Of a stretch of DNA of 64,000 bases, positions 25,231-32,786 are shown piece by piece (position 1 is the first letter of the stretch; every line of letters starts with the position of its first letter). Both the position numbers and the translations under genes were made by a program. The notes beneath the pieces were generated by a model that saw nothing but the letters and a program-made list of their open reading frames with translations, was not told the DNA's origin and did not search any database. Origin of the DNA: Salegentibacter echinorum (GTDB lineage: Bacteria > Bacteroidota > Bacteroidia > Flavobacteriales > Flavobacteriaceae); assembly GCF_900129445.1 (NCBI RefSeq), contig NZ_FQVT01000003.1, forward strand, positions 186,001-250,000, read 5' to 3'.

Positions 25231-25829
25231 GTACGAATATCATTCAACATAATTTTAAAATTAGCCGGGAAGACCATAACCGGCTAAATGGACATAAATC
25301 TTTTGTGGTGTGGTTTACCGGGCTTTCCGGGTCTGGAAAATCTACGATTGCCAATAATGTAGAGCAGAAATTATTTGCAAAACGTATCCATACTTTTTCC
25401 TTAGATGGTGATAATATTCGCAGAGGGCTTAATGCAGACTTAGGCTTTTCCAGAAAAAATCGAGAAGAAAACCTTAGGAGAATTGCCGAGGTCGCTAAAT
25501 TAAGTATTGAATCTGGTAAGCTGGTGATAGCTTCTTTTATCTCCCCGTTGAGAAAAGACAGGGAGTTTCTAAAGAAAATTATAGGAGAAGACGATTTTGT
25601 AGAAATTTTTATTAATACGCCCCTTCGGGTGTGTGAGGAAAGGGATGTAAAAGGCCTTTATAAAAAAGCACGTGCAGGAGAGATAAAAAATTTTACCGGT
25701 ATTTCAGCGCCTTACGAAAACCCGGTGAACCCGAATATTGAAATTAAAACAGAAGAGGAGAGTATTAAGGCAGCAACTGATAGAATAATTATATATTTGA
25801 CGAATAAATTGGAAACCAAAAATCAATGA
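25227..25829 (+). CDS. cysC: Adenylylsulfate kinase, CysC
   Basis: Phosphorylates adenosine 5'-phosphosulfate to PAPS using ATP. The 200-residue length is standard. The P-loop GLSGSGKST lies near residue 32-40, followed by LDGDNIRRGLNADLGFS, the APS-binding region, and ISPLRKDREF. A GTG start overlaps the DUF2061 stop and the cysC stop overlaps cysD by four bases. No cysH, cysI or cysJ is nearby, so PAPS here is more likely used for sulfation than for reductive assimilation. Confidence 0.96.
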   Translation: MSTNIIQHNFKISREDHNRLNGHKSFVVWFTGLSGSGKSTIANNVEQKLFAKRIHTFSLDGDNIRRGLNADLGFSRKNREENLRRIAEVAKLSIESGKLVIASFISPLRKDREFLKKIIGEDDFVEIFINTPLRVCEERDVKGLYKKARAGEIKNFTGISAPYENPVNPNIEIKTEEESIKAATDRIIIYLTNKLETKNQ

Positions 25830-26731
25830 GTAAATACTACCTAAATTATCTGGACGAGCTCGAATCTGAAGCAATTTATATTTTACGCGAAGTATGGGCC
25901 CAATTTGAAAATCCCGTAATCCTTTTTTCGGGAGGTAAAGATTCTATTTTAGTGACTCATTTGGCAAAAAAAGCTTTTTATCCCAATAAAATTCCTTTTC
26001 CCTTACTTCATGTAGATACCGGTCACAATTTCCCTGAAACTATTGAATTCAGAAATAATTTAATTGAAGATCTTAAGCTGCAATTAATAGTAGGCTCGGT
26101 GCAGGAAGCCATAGACAAAGGTAGGGTAGCTGAGGAAAAAGGGAAAAATGCAACCAGAAATTCACTTCAAATAACAACTTTATTGGATGCTATAGAAGAC
26201 CATAAAATAGATTGTGCCATAGGTGGCGGGAGAAGGGATGAGGAAAAGGCCAGGGCTAAAGAACGCTTTTTCTCACATAGGGACGATTTTGGCCAATGGG
26301 ATCCAAAAAATCAACGTGCAGAATTATGGAACCTTTTAAATGGTAAACATTTTGAGGGCGAACATTTTAGGGCTTTCCCAATTAGTAACTGGACAGAAAT
26401 GGATGTTTGGAATTATATAAAAAGAGAAAATATTGCAATTCCTTCTTTATATTTTGCCCACGAGCGGGAAGTGGTTTTCAGAAATAAATCCTGGATTCCG
26501 AATTCTAAATATTTAAAGCTGGAAGAAGAGGAAGAAGTGGTTTTAAAGAAAATTAGGTTTAGAACCCTGGGTGATATCACCATTACCGGCGGGATTGAAT
26601 CTGAAGCAGATACGCTGGAAAAAATCGCAATCGAAGTTTCCGGGATGAGAAAGACCGAAAGGGGAGATCGCTCAGACGATAAACGCTCTGAAAGTGCAAT
26701 GGAAGACCGGAAGAAGCAGGGGTATTTTTAG
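25826..26731 (+). CDS. cysD: Sulfate adenylyltransferase subunit 2, CysD
   Basis: Catalytic ATP-sulfurylase subunit; forms adenylylsulfate from ATP and sulfate, driven by the GTPase CysN. 301 residues, with the PP-loop ILFSGGKDSILVTHLA near residue 34, the conserved GGGRRDEEKARAKER and FRAFPISNWTEMDVW, and the terminal KKQGYF. Its usual partner cysN does not follow immediately: a GxxExxY gene and its flanking arrays (about 470 bases) separate them. Confidence 0.97.
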   Translation: MSKYYLNYLDELESEAIYILREVWAQFENPVILFSGGKDSILVTHLAKKAFYPNKIPFPLLHVDTGHNFPETIEFRNNLIEDLKLQLIVGSVQEAIDKGRVAEEKGKNATRNSLQITTLLDAIEDHKIDCAIGGGRRDEEKARAKERFFSHRDDFGQWDPKNQRAELWNLLNGKHFEGEHFRAFPISNWTEMDVWNYIKRENIAIPSLYFAHEREVVFRNKSWIPNSKYLKLEEEEEVVLKKIRFRTLGDITITGGIESEADTLEKIAIEVSGMRKTERGDRSDDKRSESAMEDRKKQGYF

Positions 26732-26776
26732 AATGCGAATTTCTACGAATTGGGTGCGAATTTAACGCGAATGGGG
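26731..26776. repeat. CGAAT array upstream of GxxExxY gene 2
   Basis: CGAAT occurs at 26736, 26746, 26757 and 26768, at 10-11 base spacing, starting right after the cysD stop. The last copy contains the ATG of the GxxExxY gene (CGCGAATGGGG), the same context as the last unit before GxxExxY gene 1 (AACGAATGGGG). Confidence 0.65.
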
Positions 26777-27169
26777 GTTGAGAATAAAATACTGTTTAAA
26801 GAAGAAAGTTACCAAATTATTGGAGCTTGTATGAAAGTACATTCTAATCTTGGGCCTGGTTTTATTGAAACGGTTTACGAAGAGGCTTTGGAAAAAGAGT
26901 TCATGAAATTGTCTATTCCGTTTGAGCGTCAGAAAAAGTTAGAGATATATTACGACAATGAAAAAATGAACAAATATTTTCGTGCCGATTTTATTTGTTA
27001 CGATAAAATTATTGTTGAAATTAAAACAGTAAGCCATATGCCTGCGCAATATTTTGCTCAATTAAAGAATTATTTAACGGCAACTAAAATAGAGCTGGGA
27101 ATACTTATTAATTTTGGAAAAGGTTCCTTAGAATATAAAAGAATTATAAATACAAAACATTCGCGATAA
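26771..27169 (+). CDS. GxxExxY protein (PDDEXK-like nuclease fold), copy 2
   Basis: 132 residues from ATG 26771. The name motif is G30-F-I-E33-T-V-Y36, with the nuclease-like residues D73 (RADFICYD) and E83-x-K85 (IVEIKTV). Alignment by eye with copy 1 at 7963 is collinear from the first residue (MGxxxxILFKxESY), which supports this start over TTG 26750. It splits cysD from cysN and has no role in sulfation that I can name. Two copies in different operons, with the same kind of flanking array, suggest an inserted module. Nuclease activity is only inferred from the motif. Confidence 0.85.
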   Translation: MGVENKILFKEESYQIIGACMKVHSNLGPGFIETVYEEALEKEFMKLSIPFERQKKLEIYYDNEKMNKYFRADFICYDKIIVEIKTVSHMPAQYFAQLKNYLTATKIELGILINFGKGSLEYKRIINTKHSR

Positions 27170-27186
27170 TTCGGTTTCGAAATTCG
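27159..27186. repeat. ATTCG array downstream of GxxExxY gene 2
   Basis: ATTCG or TTTCG occurs at 27159, 27169, 27175 and 27182, overlapping the end of the gene. This is the reverse complement of the CGAAT core upstream, so the gene is bracketed by inverted arrays as in copy 1. Confidence 0.55.
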
Positions 27187-27203
27187 CGACAATTAGGGAG
27201 AAG

Positions 27204-28460
27204 ATGGAGATAAACAACAACCAACTACTAAGATTTACAACGGCGGGAAGCGTAGATGATGGGAAGAGTACCTTAATTGGAAGACTGCTCTACGATTCTA
27301 AATCTATTTTTGAAGATCAATTGCAGTCTGTTAGTGATACCAGTGCTAAAAAAGGACATGATAACTTAGATTTAGCATTGTTTACAGATGGCTTAAGAGA
27401 CGAGAGGGAGCAAGGTATTACAATAGATGTAGCTTATCGTTATTTTACTACCCCAAAGCGTAAATTTATTATCGCAGATACCCCAGGACATATTCAATAT
27501 ACCCGTAATATGGTGACTGGTGCATCTACTGCCAATGCGGCGGTTATTCTAATTGATGCACGTCATGGAGTTATTGAACAAACTAAACGGCACTCTTTTA
27601 TTGCTTCTTTATTGAATATTCCGCATTTAATTGTTTGTATCAATAAAATGGATCTGGTAGATTTTGCAGAGGAACGTTTCAATCAGATTATTACCGAATT
27701 TGAAAGTTTTTCTTCTAAATTATTAATAAAAGATGTACGTTATATTCCTATAAGTGCGCTTTTGGGCGATAATGTTGTAAACCGTTCTTCTAATTTAGAT
27801 TGGTATCAAGGTGGCACCTTGTTGAACATTCTGGAAACACTTCATATAAGTAGTGACATCAATAAAATAGATGCCCGTTTTCCCGTTCAAACCGTATTAA
27901 GACCTCAAAACGGTAAACATCTTGACTTTAGGGGGTATGCAGGCAGGATAGCTAGTGGTATTTACAGGGTAGGTGATGAAGTTGCAGTATTACCATCTGG
28001 GTTTACTTCTAAGATTAAAACCATAGTAAAAGGAGAGGAAGAAATAATGGAGGCATACGCTCCCATGTCTATAGCGATAACCCTTGAGAACGATATTGAT
28101 ATTGGAAGAGGGGATATGATTGTAAAGAAAAACAACCAACCTGAAACCGAACAGGAGTTTGATGTTATGTTGTGTTGGCTAAGCAATGAGCCGGCCAAAC
28201 CCAGGGCTAAATACACTATTATGCAAGCCACCAACGAGCAACGGGCCATGATAAAGGAAGTGATATATAAAATAGATATCGATTCTTACAATAGAAATAT
28301 GGAGGACAAAACTCTTAATATGAACGACATTGCGAGAATTAAAATTAGAGCTACTCATAGATTGATGTTAGATTCCTACCGCGATAACAGAAATACCGGT
28401 AGCATTATTCTAATTGATGAAAATACTAATGAAACCGTGGCGGCAGGAATGATTGTTTGA
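27204..28460 (+). CDS. cysN: Sulfate adenylyltransferase subunit 1, CysN
   Basis: GTPase subunit of ATP sulfurylase. 418 residues with the EF-Tu-like G domain: G1 SVDDGKSTLIG at about 14-24, G3 DTPGHIQYTRNM, G4 NKMD, followed by beta-barrel domains. It lacks a C-terminal APS kinase domain, in keeping with the separate cysC. It starts 34 bases after the GxxExxY gene. A 33-base palindrome follows downstream. Confidence 0.97.
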   Translation: MEINNNQLLRFTTAGSVDDGKSTLIGRLLYDSKSIFEDQLQSVSDTSAKKGHDNLDLALFTDGLRDEREQGITIDVAYRYFTTPKRKFIIADTPGHIQYTRNMVTGASTANAAVILIDARHGVIEQTKRHSFIASLLNIPHLIVCINKMDLVDFAEERFNQIITEFESFSSKLLIKDVRYIPISALLGDNVVNRSSNLDWYQGGTLLNILETLHISSDINKIDARFPVQTVLRPQNGKHLDFRGYAGRIASGIYRVGDEVAVLPSGFTSKIKTIVKGEEEIMEAYAPMSIAITLENDIDIGRGDMIVKKNNQPETEQEFDVMLCWLSNEPAKPRAKYTIMQATNEQRAMIKEVIYKIDIDSYNRNMEDKTLNMNDIARIKIRATHRLMLDSYRDNRNTGSIILIDENTNETVAAGMIV

Positions 28461-28544
28461 AGTTTCAGGGTTTGATTAATTGATATAAATTCTCACCATC
28501 TAACTAATACCTACGCTTAAAGATTAAAATAGATGGAAACTCTA

Positions 28545-28577
28545 AGACCTCACAGGTTTTAAAAACCTGTGAGGTCT
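28545..28577. repeat. 33-bp perfect palindrome
   Basis: Two perfectly complementary 16-base arms, AGACCTCACAGGTTTT and AAAACCTGTGAGGTCT, are separated by one A. On the plus strand no T-run follows the hairpin, so a simple intrinsic terminator is doubtful, although the hairpin could still stop or stabilise the cysN transcript. It looks like a dispersed extragenic palindrome. Confidence 0.9.
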
Positions 28578-28652
28578 GAGTTAATAGGGCTTACTTAATA
28601 TTATGAATGAAAACGGATATACTAAAAAAATTAAAATTAAAATAAATATAAT

Positions 28653-29663
28653 ATGAAAATTCTGGTTACAGGGGCAGCAGGATTTATAGGATTTCATTTA
28701 TGTATTAAATTATTGAATAAAGGCTTTGAAGTAGTTGGGCTGGACAATATTAATAAGTATTATGATATCGATTTGAAATATGACAGACTTGCAGAGCTGG
28801 GTATAAAAAGGGGGGCTGCACAAAAGTTTCAGGAATTTGTACAAAGTAAAAAATATAAAAATTTCAAATTTATAAGAATGAATCTGGAAGACCGGGAAAG
28901 CTTACCCGGTTTATTTGAGGAAGAGAAATTTGAGAAGGTTTATAATTTGGCTGCCCAGGTTGGGGTTCGTTATAGTTTAGAAAATCCTACAGCTTATATT
29001 GATAGTAATATTGTTGGTTTTTCCAACCTTTTAGAGTGTTGTAGAAACTATGATATTCAACATTTGATATTTGCAAGTAGTTCGAGTGTATATGGTCAAA
29101 ATAAAAAAGTTCCGTTTGCAGAGAATGATGTGGTAGATCATCCTATAAGTTTGTATGCCGCTACAAAAAAGAGCAATGAGCTTATGGCCTATACGTATAG
29201 TCACTTATATGGGTTCAAAACTACAGGTTTACGGTTTTTCACCGTCTATGGACCCTGGGGCAGGCCAGATATGGCGATGTTCTTGTTTGTGAAAGCCATT
29301 ATGGAAGGGAAGGAAATCAAAACTTTTAATAGGGGGAAATTATCCAGGGATTTCACTTATATAGATGATATTGTTGAAGGGGTTTATAAAGCCGGCGAAA
29401 AAGATTCGGTAAACGATGAAAAGTATAAAATTTATAATATTGGTAACGGCAACCCGGTTAAGCTATTGGATTTTATTTCAGAAATTGAAAAACAATTGAA
29501 CATTCCCGCAAAGAAAAAAATGATGCCGATGCAGCCGGGAGATGTATTTGAAACCTGGGCCGATTGCACTAATTTGAAAAATGATTTAGATTATAACCCT
29601 AATACTTCGATTAGTGAGGGGATTAGTAAATTCTTAACCTGGTTTAAATCCTATTATTATTAA
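28653..29663 (+). CDS. UDP-glucuronate 4-epimerase
   Basis: Converts UDP-GlcA (from ugd) to UDP-GalA. A 336-residue extended SDR with VTGAAGFIGFHLCIKLL at the N-terminus, the LDNINKYYDIDLKYDRL segment, AAQVGVRYSLENP, SSSSVYG, the catalytic tyrosine and lysine in SLYAATKKSNE, and FFTVYGPWGRPDMA. The NxYYD and GVRYSLENP segments are diagnostic for this uronate-epimerase group as against GalE. It is followed after 18 bases by the second rmlA. Confidence 0.93.
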   Translation: MKILVTGAAGFIGFHLCIKLLNKGFEVVGLDNINKYYDIDLKYDRLAELGIKRGAAQKFQEFVQSKKYKNFKFIRMNLEDRESLPGLFEEEKFEKVYNLAAQVGVRYSLENPTAYIDSNIVGFSNLLECCRNYDIQHLIFASSSSVYGQNKKVPFAENDVVDHPISLYAATKKSNELMAYTYSHLYGFKTTGLRFFTVYGPWGRPDMAMFLFVKAIMEGKEIKTFNRGKLSRDFTYIDDIVEGVYKAGEKDSVNDEKYKIYNIGNGNPVKLLDFISEIEKQLNIPAKKKMMPMQPGDVFETWADCTNLKNDLDYNPNTSISEGISKFLTWFKSYYY

Positions 29664-29681
29664 AATTAAAGCAATAAACTT

Positions 29682-30551
29682 ATGAAAGGAATAGTTTTGG
29701 CGGGAGGCTCTGGAACAAGATTACACCCTTTAACAATTGCTGTGAGTAAACAAATGTTGCCCGTTTATGATAAACCGATGATTTATTACCCGTTATCGGT
29801 GCTATTACTGGCAGATATTCGGGAAATTCTCATTATTACCACTCCGCACGATCAACTTGCGTTTAAAAAATTATTAGGTGATGGTTCTCAAATTGGGTGT
29901 AATTTCACTTATAAAGTACAGGATAAACCTAACGGATTGGCCGAAGCATTTATAATTGGGGAAAAATTTATAGGAAAGGATAAAGTAGCCTTGGTACTTG
30001 GTGACAATATTTTTTATGGGAATGGCCTTGGAAATTTACTAAGAAGTAAAACACAGGTAGATGGAGCTACTGTTTTCGCCTATCCCGTAAAAGACCCCGA
30101 AAGGTATGGTGTGGTTGCCTTTAACGAAAATAAAAAAGCAATAAATATTGAAGAAAAACCAAAGCAACCAAAATCTAAATATGCGGTACCGGGTCTCTAT
30201 TTCTATGACAATGATGTAGTAGAGTACGCTAAAAAAGTAGAGCCTTCAAAAAGGGGCGAGAAAGAAATTTCGAGTATAAATAATATGTATTTGGAGCGGG
30301 GCAAATTGGAAGTTGGAGTTATGACAAGAGGAATGAGTTGGTTTGATACAGGTACCGTAGAATCCTTAGATGATGCGACAGAATTTATTAGGGTATTACA
30401 AAATAGACAGAGTACTATGATAGGTTGTATTGAAGAAGTTGCTTATCAAAGAAAATTTATTGGAAAAGAAGACTTGGAAAGGCTGGCCAATAAATATGGA
30501 AAATCTAAGTATGGTGTTTATTTAAAAGAGATAGTTAATGCAATCGTTTGA
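29682..30551 (+). CDS. rfbA: Glucose-1-phosphate thymidylyltransferase (RmlA), copy 2
   Basis: 289 residues, same activity as the gene at 8377. [13 protein letters not shown] at 6-18, LGDNIFYG and the C-terminal KSKYGVYL are conserved, while many surface positions differ from copy 1. It overlaps or nearly touches the VioA-like aminotransferase gene, so here dTDP-glucose production is coupled to making a dTDP-4-amino sugar. rmlB is not duplicated; the copy at 6850 must serve both. Confidence 0.95.
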   Translation: MKGIVLAGGSGTRLHPLTIAVSKQMLPVYDKPMIYYPLSVLLLADIREILIITTPHDQLAFKKLLGDGSQIGCNFTYKVQDKPNGLAEAFIIGEKFIGKDKVALVLGDNIFYGNGLGNLLRSKTQVDGATVFAYPVKDPERYGVVAFNENKKAINIEEKPKQPKSKYAVPGLYFYDNDVVEYAKKVEPSKRGEKEISSINNMYLERGKLEVGVMTRGMSWFDTGTVESLDDATEFIRVLQNRQSTMIGCIEEVAYQRKFIGKEDLERLANKYGKSKYGVYLKEIVNAIV

Positions 30552-30564
30552 TGCAAAGAAAAGT

Positions 30565-31635
30565 ATGGTTCCAGTTACAAAAGCTTTTTTTCCTCCTATA
30601 GACGAATATCAAAAGCACTTACAAAGAATATGGGATAACCAGTGGCTTACTAATCGTGGAGAACTTGTGGAGGAGCTGGAACACCGGCTTAAGGATTATT
30701 TACATATTTCTAATATAACCTTAACCACAAACGGGACGTTACCAATTCAAATGGCATTGAATATTATGGCCAACCAGGGAGAAGTAATTACTACTCCCTT
30801 TAGTTATGTTGCAACTGCATCTGCCATTGTATGGGAACATTGTAAACCTGTTTTTGTTGATATTCATCCTGAATATCTTACTATTGATGAAAATTTAATC
30901 GAGGCTGCCATTACTTCAAAAACCACAGCCATATTGGCCACCCATGTATTTGGTAACCCGTGTAACGTAGAGATAATTGAAAATATAGCCAATAAGCATA
31001 ATTTAAAAGTTATTTACGATGCCGCTCATTGCTTTGGCGTTAAGTATAAAAACGAATCCATTTTTAACCATGGGGACGTTAGCACTTGTAGTTTTCACGC
31101 CACAAAGCTATTTCATACAGCAGAAGGGGGGGCATTTATTTGTAATGACAAAGATTTAAACCATAGGCTTTTTTACAGCCATAAATTTGGACACAACGGC
31201 CCTATAGATTTCCATGGGGTTGGCATTAATGCAAAAATGAGCGAGCTTCAGGCTGCGATGGGGCTTTCGGTTTTTCCTTATATAGATGAAATAATAAAGA
31301 AGAGAAAAAAAATTGTTGACTGGTACAATAAGTATTTGGATCCCGCCCAGTTTCAGAAATTAAAAATAAGAGAACATACCGAGTGGAACTATAGCTATTA
31401 TCCCATTATTTTAGAGCATGAAAATGCGCTACTTGAAAAGGTGGAAATCCTAAACAAGGAGCAAATTTATCCACGTAGGTATTTTTACCCGTCGCTAAAT
31501 AAATTAAATTATGTAGCATCTAAAAAGAAAGAAATTTCTGAATCTATCGCTTCAAGAATTCTATGCCTGCCATTATTTGCAGAAATTGAAGAAAAAACAG
31601 TAATGAGAATTGCAAAATTAATGAATAACTTATGA
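30565..31635 (+). CDS. VioA-like dTDP-4-amino-4,6-dideoxyglucose transaminase
   Basis: PLP-dependent aminotransferase of the DegT/DnrJ/EryC1/StrS family. The N-terminus VPVTKAFFPPIDEYQKHL and WLTNRGELVEELE resemble VioA, which aminates dTDP-4-keto-6-deoxyglucose. PLP-site features are TTNGTLPIQMALN, DAAHCFGV and the lysine in SFHATKLFHTAEGG. I chose ATG 30565 because it gives the usual MxPVTK start; ATG 30538, inside rmlA, would add nine residues. Its product would be the substrate for the WecD-like acyltransferase at 10557. It overlaps the sulfotransferase gene (ATGA). Confidence 0.88.
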   Translation: MVPVTKAFFPPIDEYQKHLQRIWDNQWLTNRGELVEELEHRLKDYLHISNITLTTNGTLPIQMALNIMANQGEVITTPFSYVATASAIVWEHCKPVFVDIHPEYLTIDENLIEAAITSKTTAILATHVFGNPCNVEIIENIANKHNLKVIYDAAHCFGVKYKNESIFNHGDVSTCSFHATKLFHTAEGGAFICNDKDLNHRLFYSHKFGHNGPIDFHGVGINAKMSELQAAMGLSVFPYIDEIIKKRKKIVDWYNKYLDPAQFQKLKIREHTEWNYSYYPIILEHENALLEKVEILNKEQIYPRRYFYPSLNKLNYVASKKKEISESIASRILCLPLFAEIEEKTVMRIAKLMNNL

Positions 31636-32528
31636 CAGCTGCCCAACCTTTATTTATTCTTGGTAATCCCCGTTCTGGAACATCATTATTTAGAATTATG
31701 CTTACCAGTCATGAACTCATCTCGATTCCCCCCGAGTGTGGTTTTATTCAGTGGTGGCATGAGAAATATAAAAATTGGTCTTTAGCAGATGCTCAATCTA
31801 CAACCAGTATTAAATCTTATTTAAACGACCTTGCAACTTCAAAAAAAATAGAGACCTGGAATTTGGATTACCAATCCTTGGAGGAGTTAATTTTTACAGA
31901 AAAACCAGCCACCTATTCAGATTTATGTTTGGTGGTTATGAAACAATTTTCTTTACAAACAAGAAATAGTACTCCGCGGTATTTTGGTGATAAGAATAAT
32001 TACTATTTAAAACATTTAGATTTGTTGGAAACGCTTTTTCCAGATGCCAAATATGTGCTGATTATTCGGGATGGAAGAGATGTTGCCTGCTCCTATTTAA
32101 AGATAGATGAAATAAAAACCACCTCTCTCTATAAGCCCCAATTATCAAATGATATTCAGGAAATTGCTGAAGAATGGACAAGAAATAATACCAGGGTTTT
32201 AGAGTTTTTTGAGAATAAGAAAGAAAATTCCATTAGTCTTCGTTTTGAAGATTTGTTAATTGATCCCGAAAAGGAGCTGCTGAAGATTTGTGACTTTTTA
32301 TCTCTTCCTTTTGATGCAGGAATGCTGAATTATGCTGAATTAAACCGAAATAAGAGGTTGGAACCCTCCCAGTTAATGGATTGGAAAAAGAAAACACTGG
32401 AAAAGCCTGATGTTTCCAACATTTCCAAGTATAAAGATCAACTAAACAGCAATCAAATTAAAAGTTTTGAAGAATATGCAGGCAAAAAGCTTTTAAAATT
32501 TGGCTACGAATTGGAAAATAAGCTTTGA
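31632..32528 (+). CDS. PAPS-dependent sulfotransferase
   Basis: A 298-residue cytoplasmic sulfotransferase. The 5'-phosphosulfate loop GNPRSGTSLFRIML lies at residues 11-24 and the 3'-phosphate motif VLIIRDGRDVACSYL near 141-155. RFEDLLIDPEKELLKICDFL is a typical C-terminal helix region of carbohydrate sulfotransferases. With cysQ-cysC-cysD-cysN upstream it supports O- or N-sulfation of the glycan or of a precursor. It is the only sulfotransferase I see in the window, so further ones, if needed, lie elsewhere. Confidence 0.92.
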   Translation: MTAAQPLFILGNPRSGTSLFRIMLTSHELISIPPECGFIQWWHEKYKNWSLADAQSTTSIKSYLNDLATSKKIETWNLDYQSLEELIFTEKPATYSDLCLVVMKQFSLQTRNSTPRYFGDKNNYYLKHLDLLETLFPDAKYVLIIRDGRDVACSYLKIDEIKTTSLYKPQLSNDIQEIAEEWTRNNTRVLEFFENKKENSISLRFEDLLIDPEKELLKICDFLSLPFDAGMLNYAELNRNKRLEPSQLMDWKKKTLEKPDVSNISKYKDQLNSNQIKSFEEYAGKKLLKFGYELENKL

Positions 32529-32578
32529 ACAAAATTTCCTTAAATACGCCTTTTCAAATTAATCCACGCTTACTTAAA

Positions 32579-32747
32579 GAACTCGTTTAAACTTTCTCAG
32601 TGGGCTGAAAAACTGCGTTTTTTATTCATTTTTTATCTTTTTTTCGTTCAGTAGCCCCGCAGTTTGGGACTATGCAACTGAAGAAAATCTTGAATTGGGC
32701 AAAATATGTCTAATTTTCGCTACAATTCAAAAAGTTTAAATGAGTTC
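32579..32747. mobile_element. MITE-like element, copy 2 (169 bp)
   Basis: Left end GAACTCGTTTAAACTTT (32579-32595) and right end AAAGTTTAAATGAGTTC (32731-32747) are 17-base inverted repeats with one mismatch. The left end is identical to that of copy 1 (20681). It lies between the sulfotransferase stop and the stop of the convergent asparagine-synthase-like gene. No transposase is encoded. Confidence 0.7.
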
Positions 32748-32786
32748 AGTAAAAAACATGGAGCCATTTATAGAAGAAACCGTTTT

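Noticed and set aside
26750-26770. TTG start for GxxExxY copy 2
   Set aside because: It lies in the CGAAT array, and collinearity with copy 1 begins at ATG 26771.
28545-28577. Intrinsic terminator of cysN
   Set aside because: The hairpin is perfect but no T-run follows on the plus strand, so I list it as a palindrome instead.
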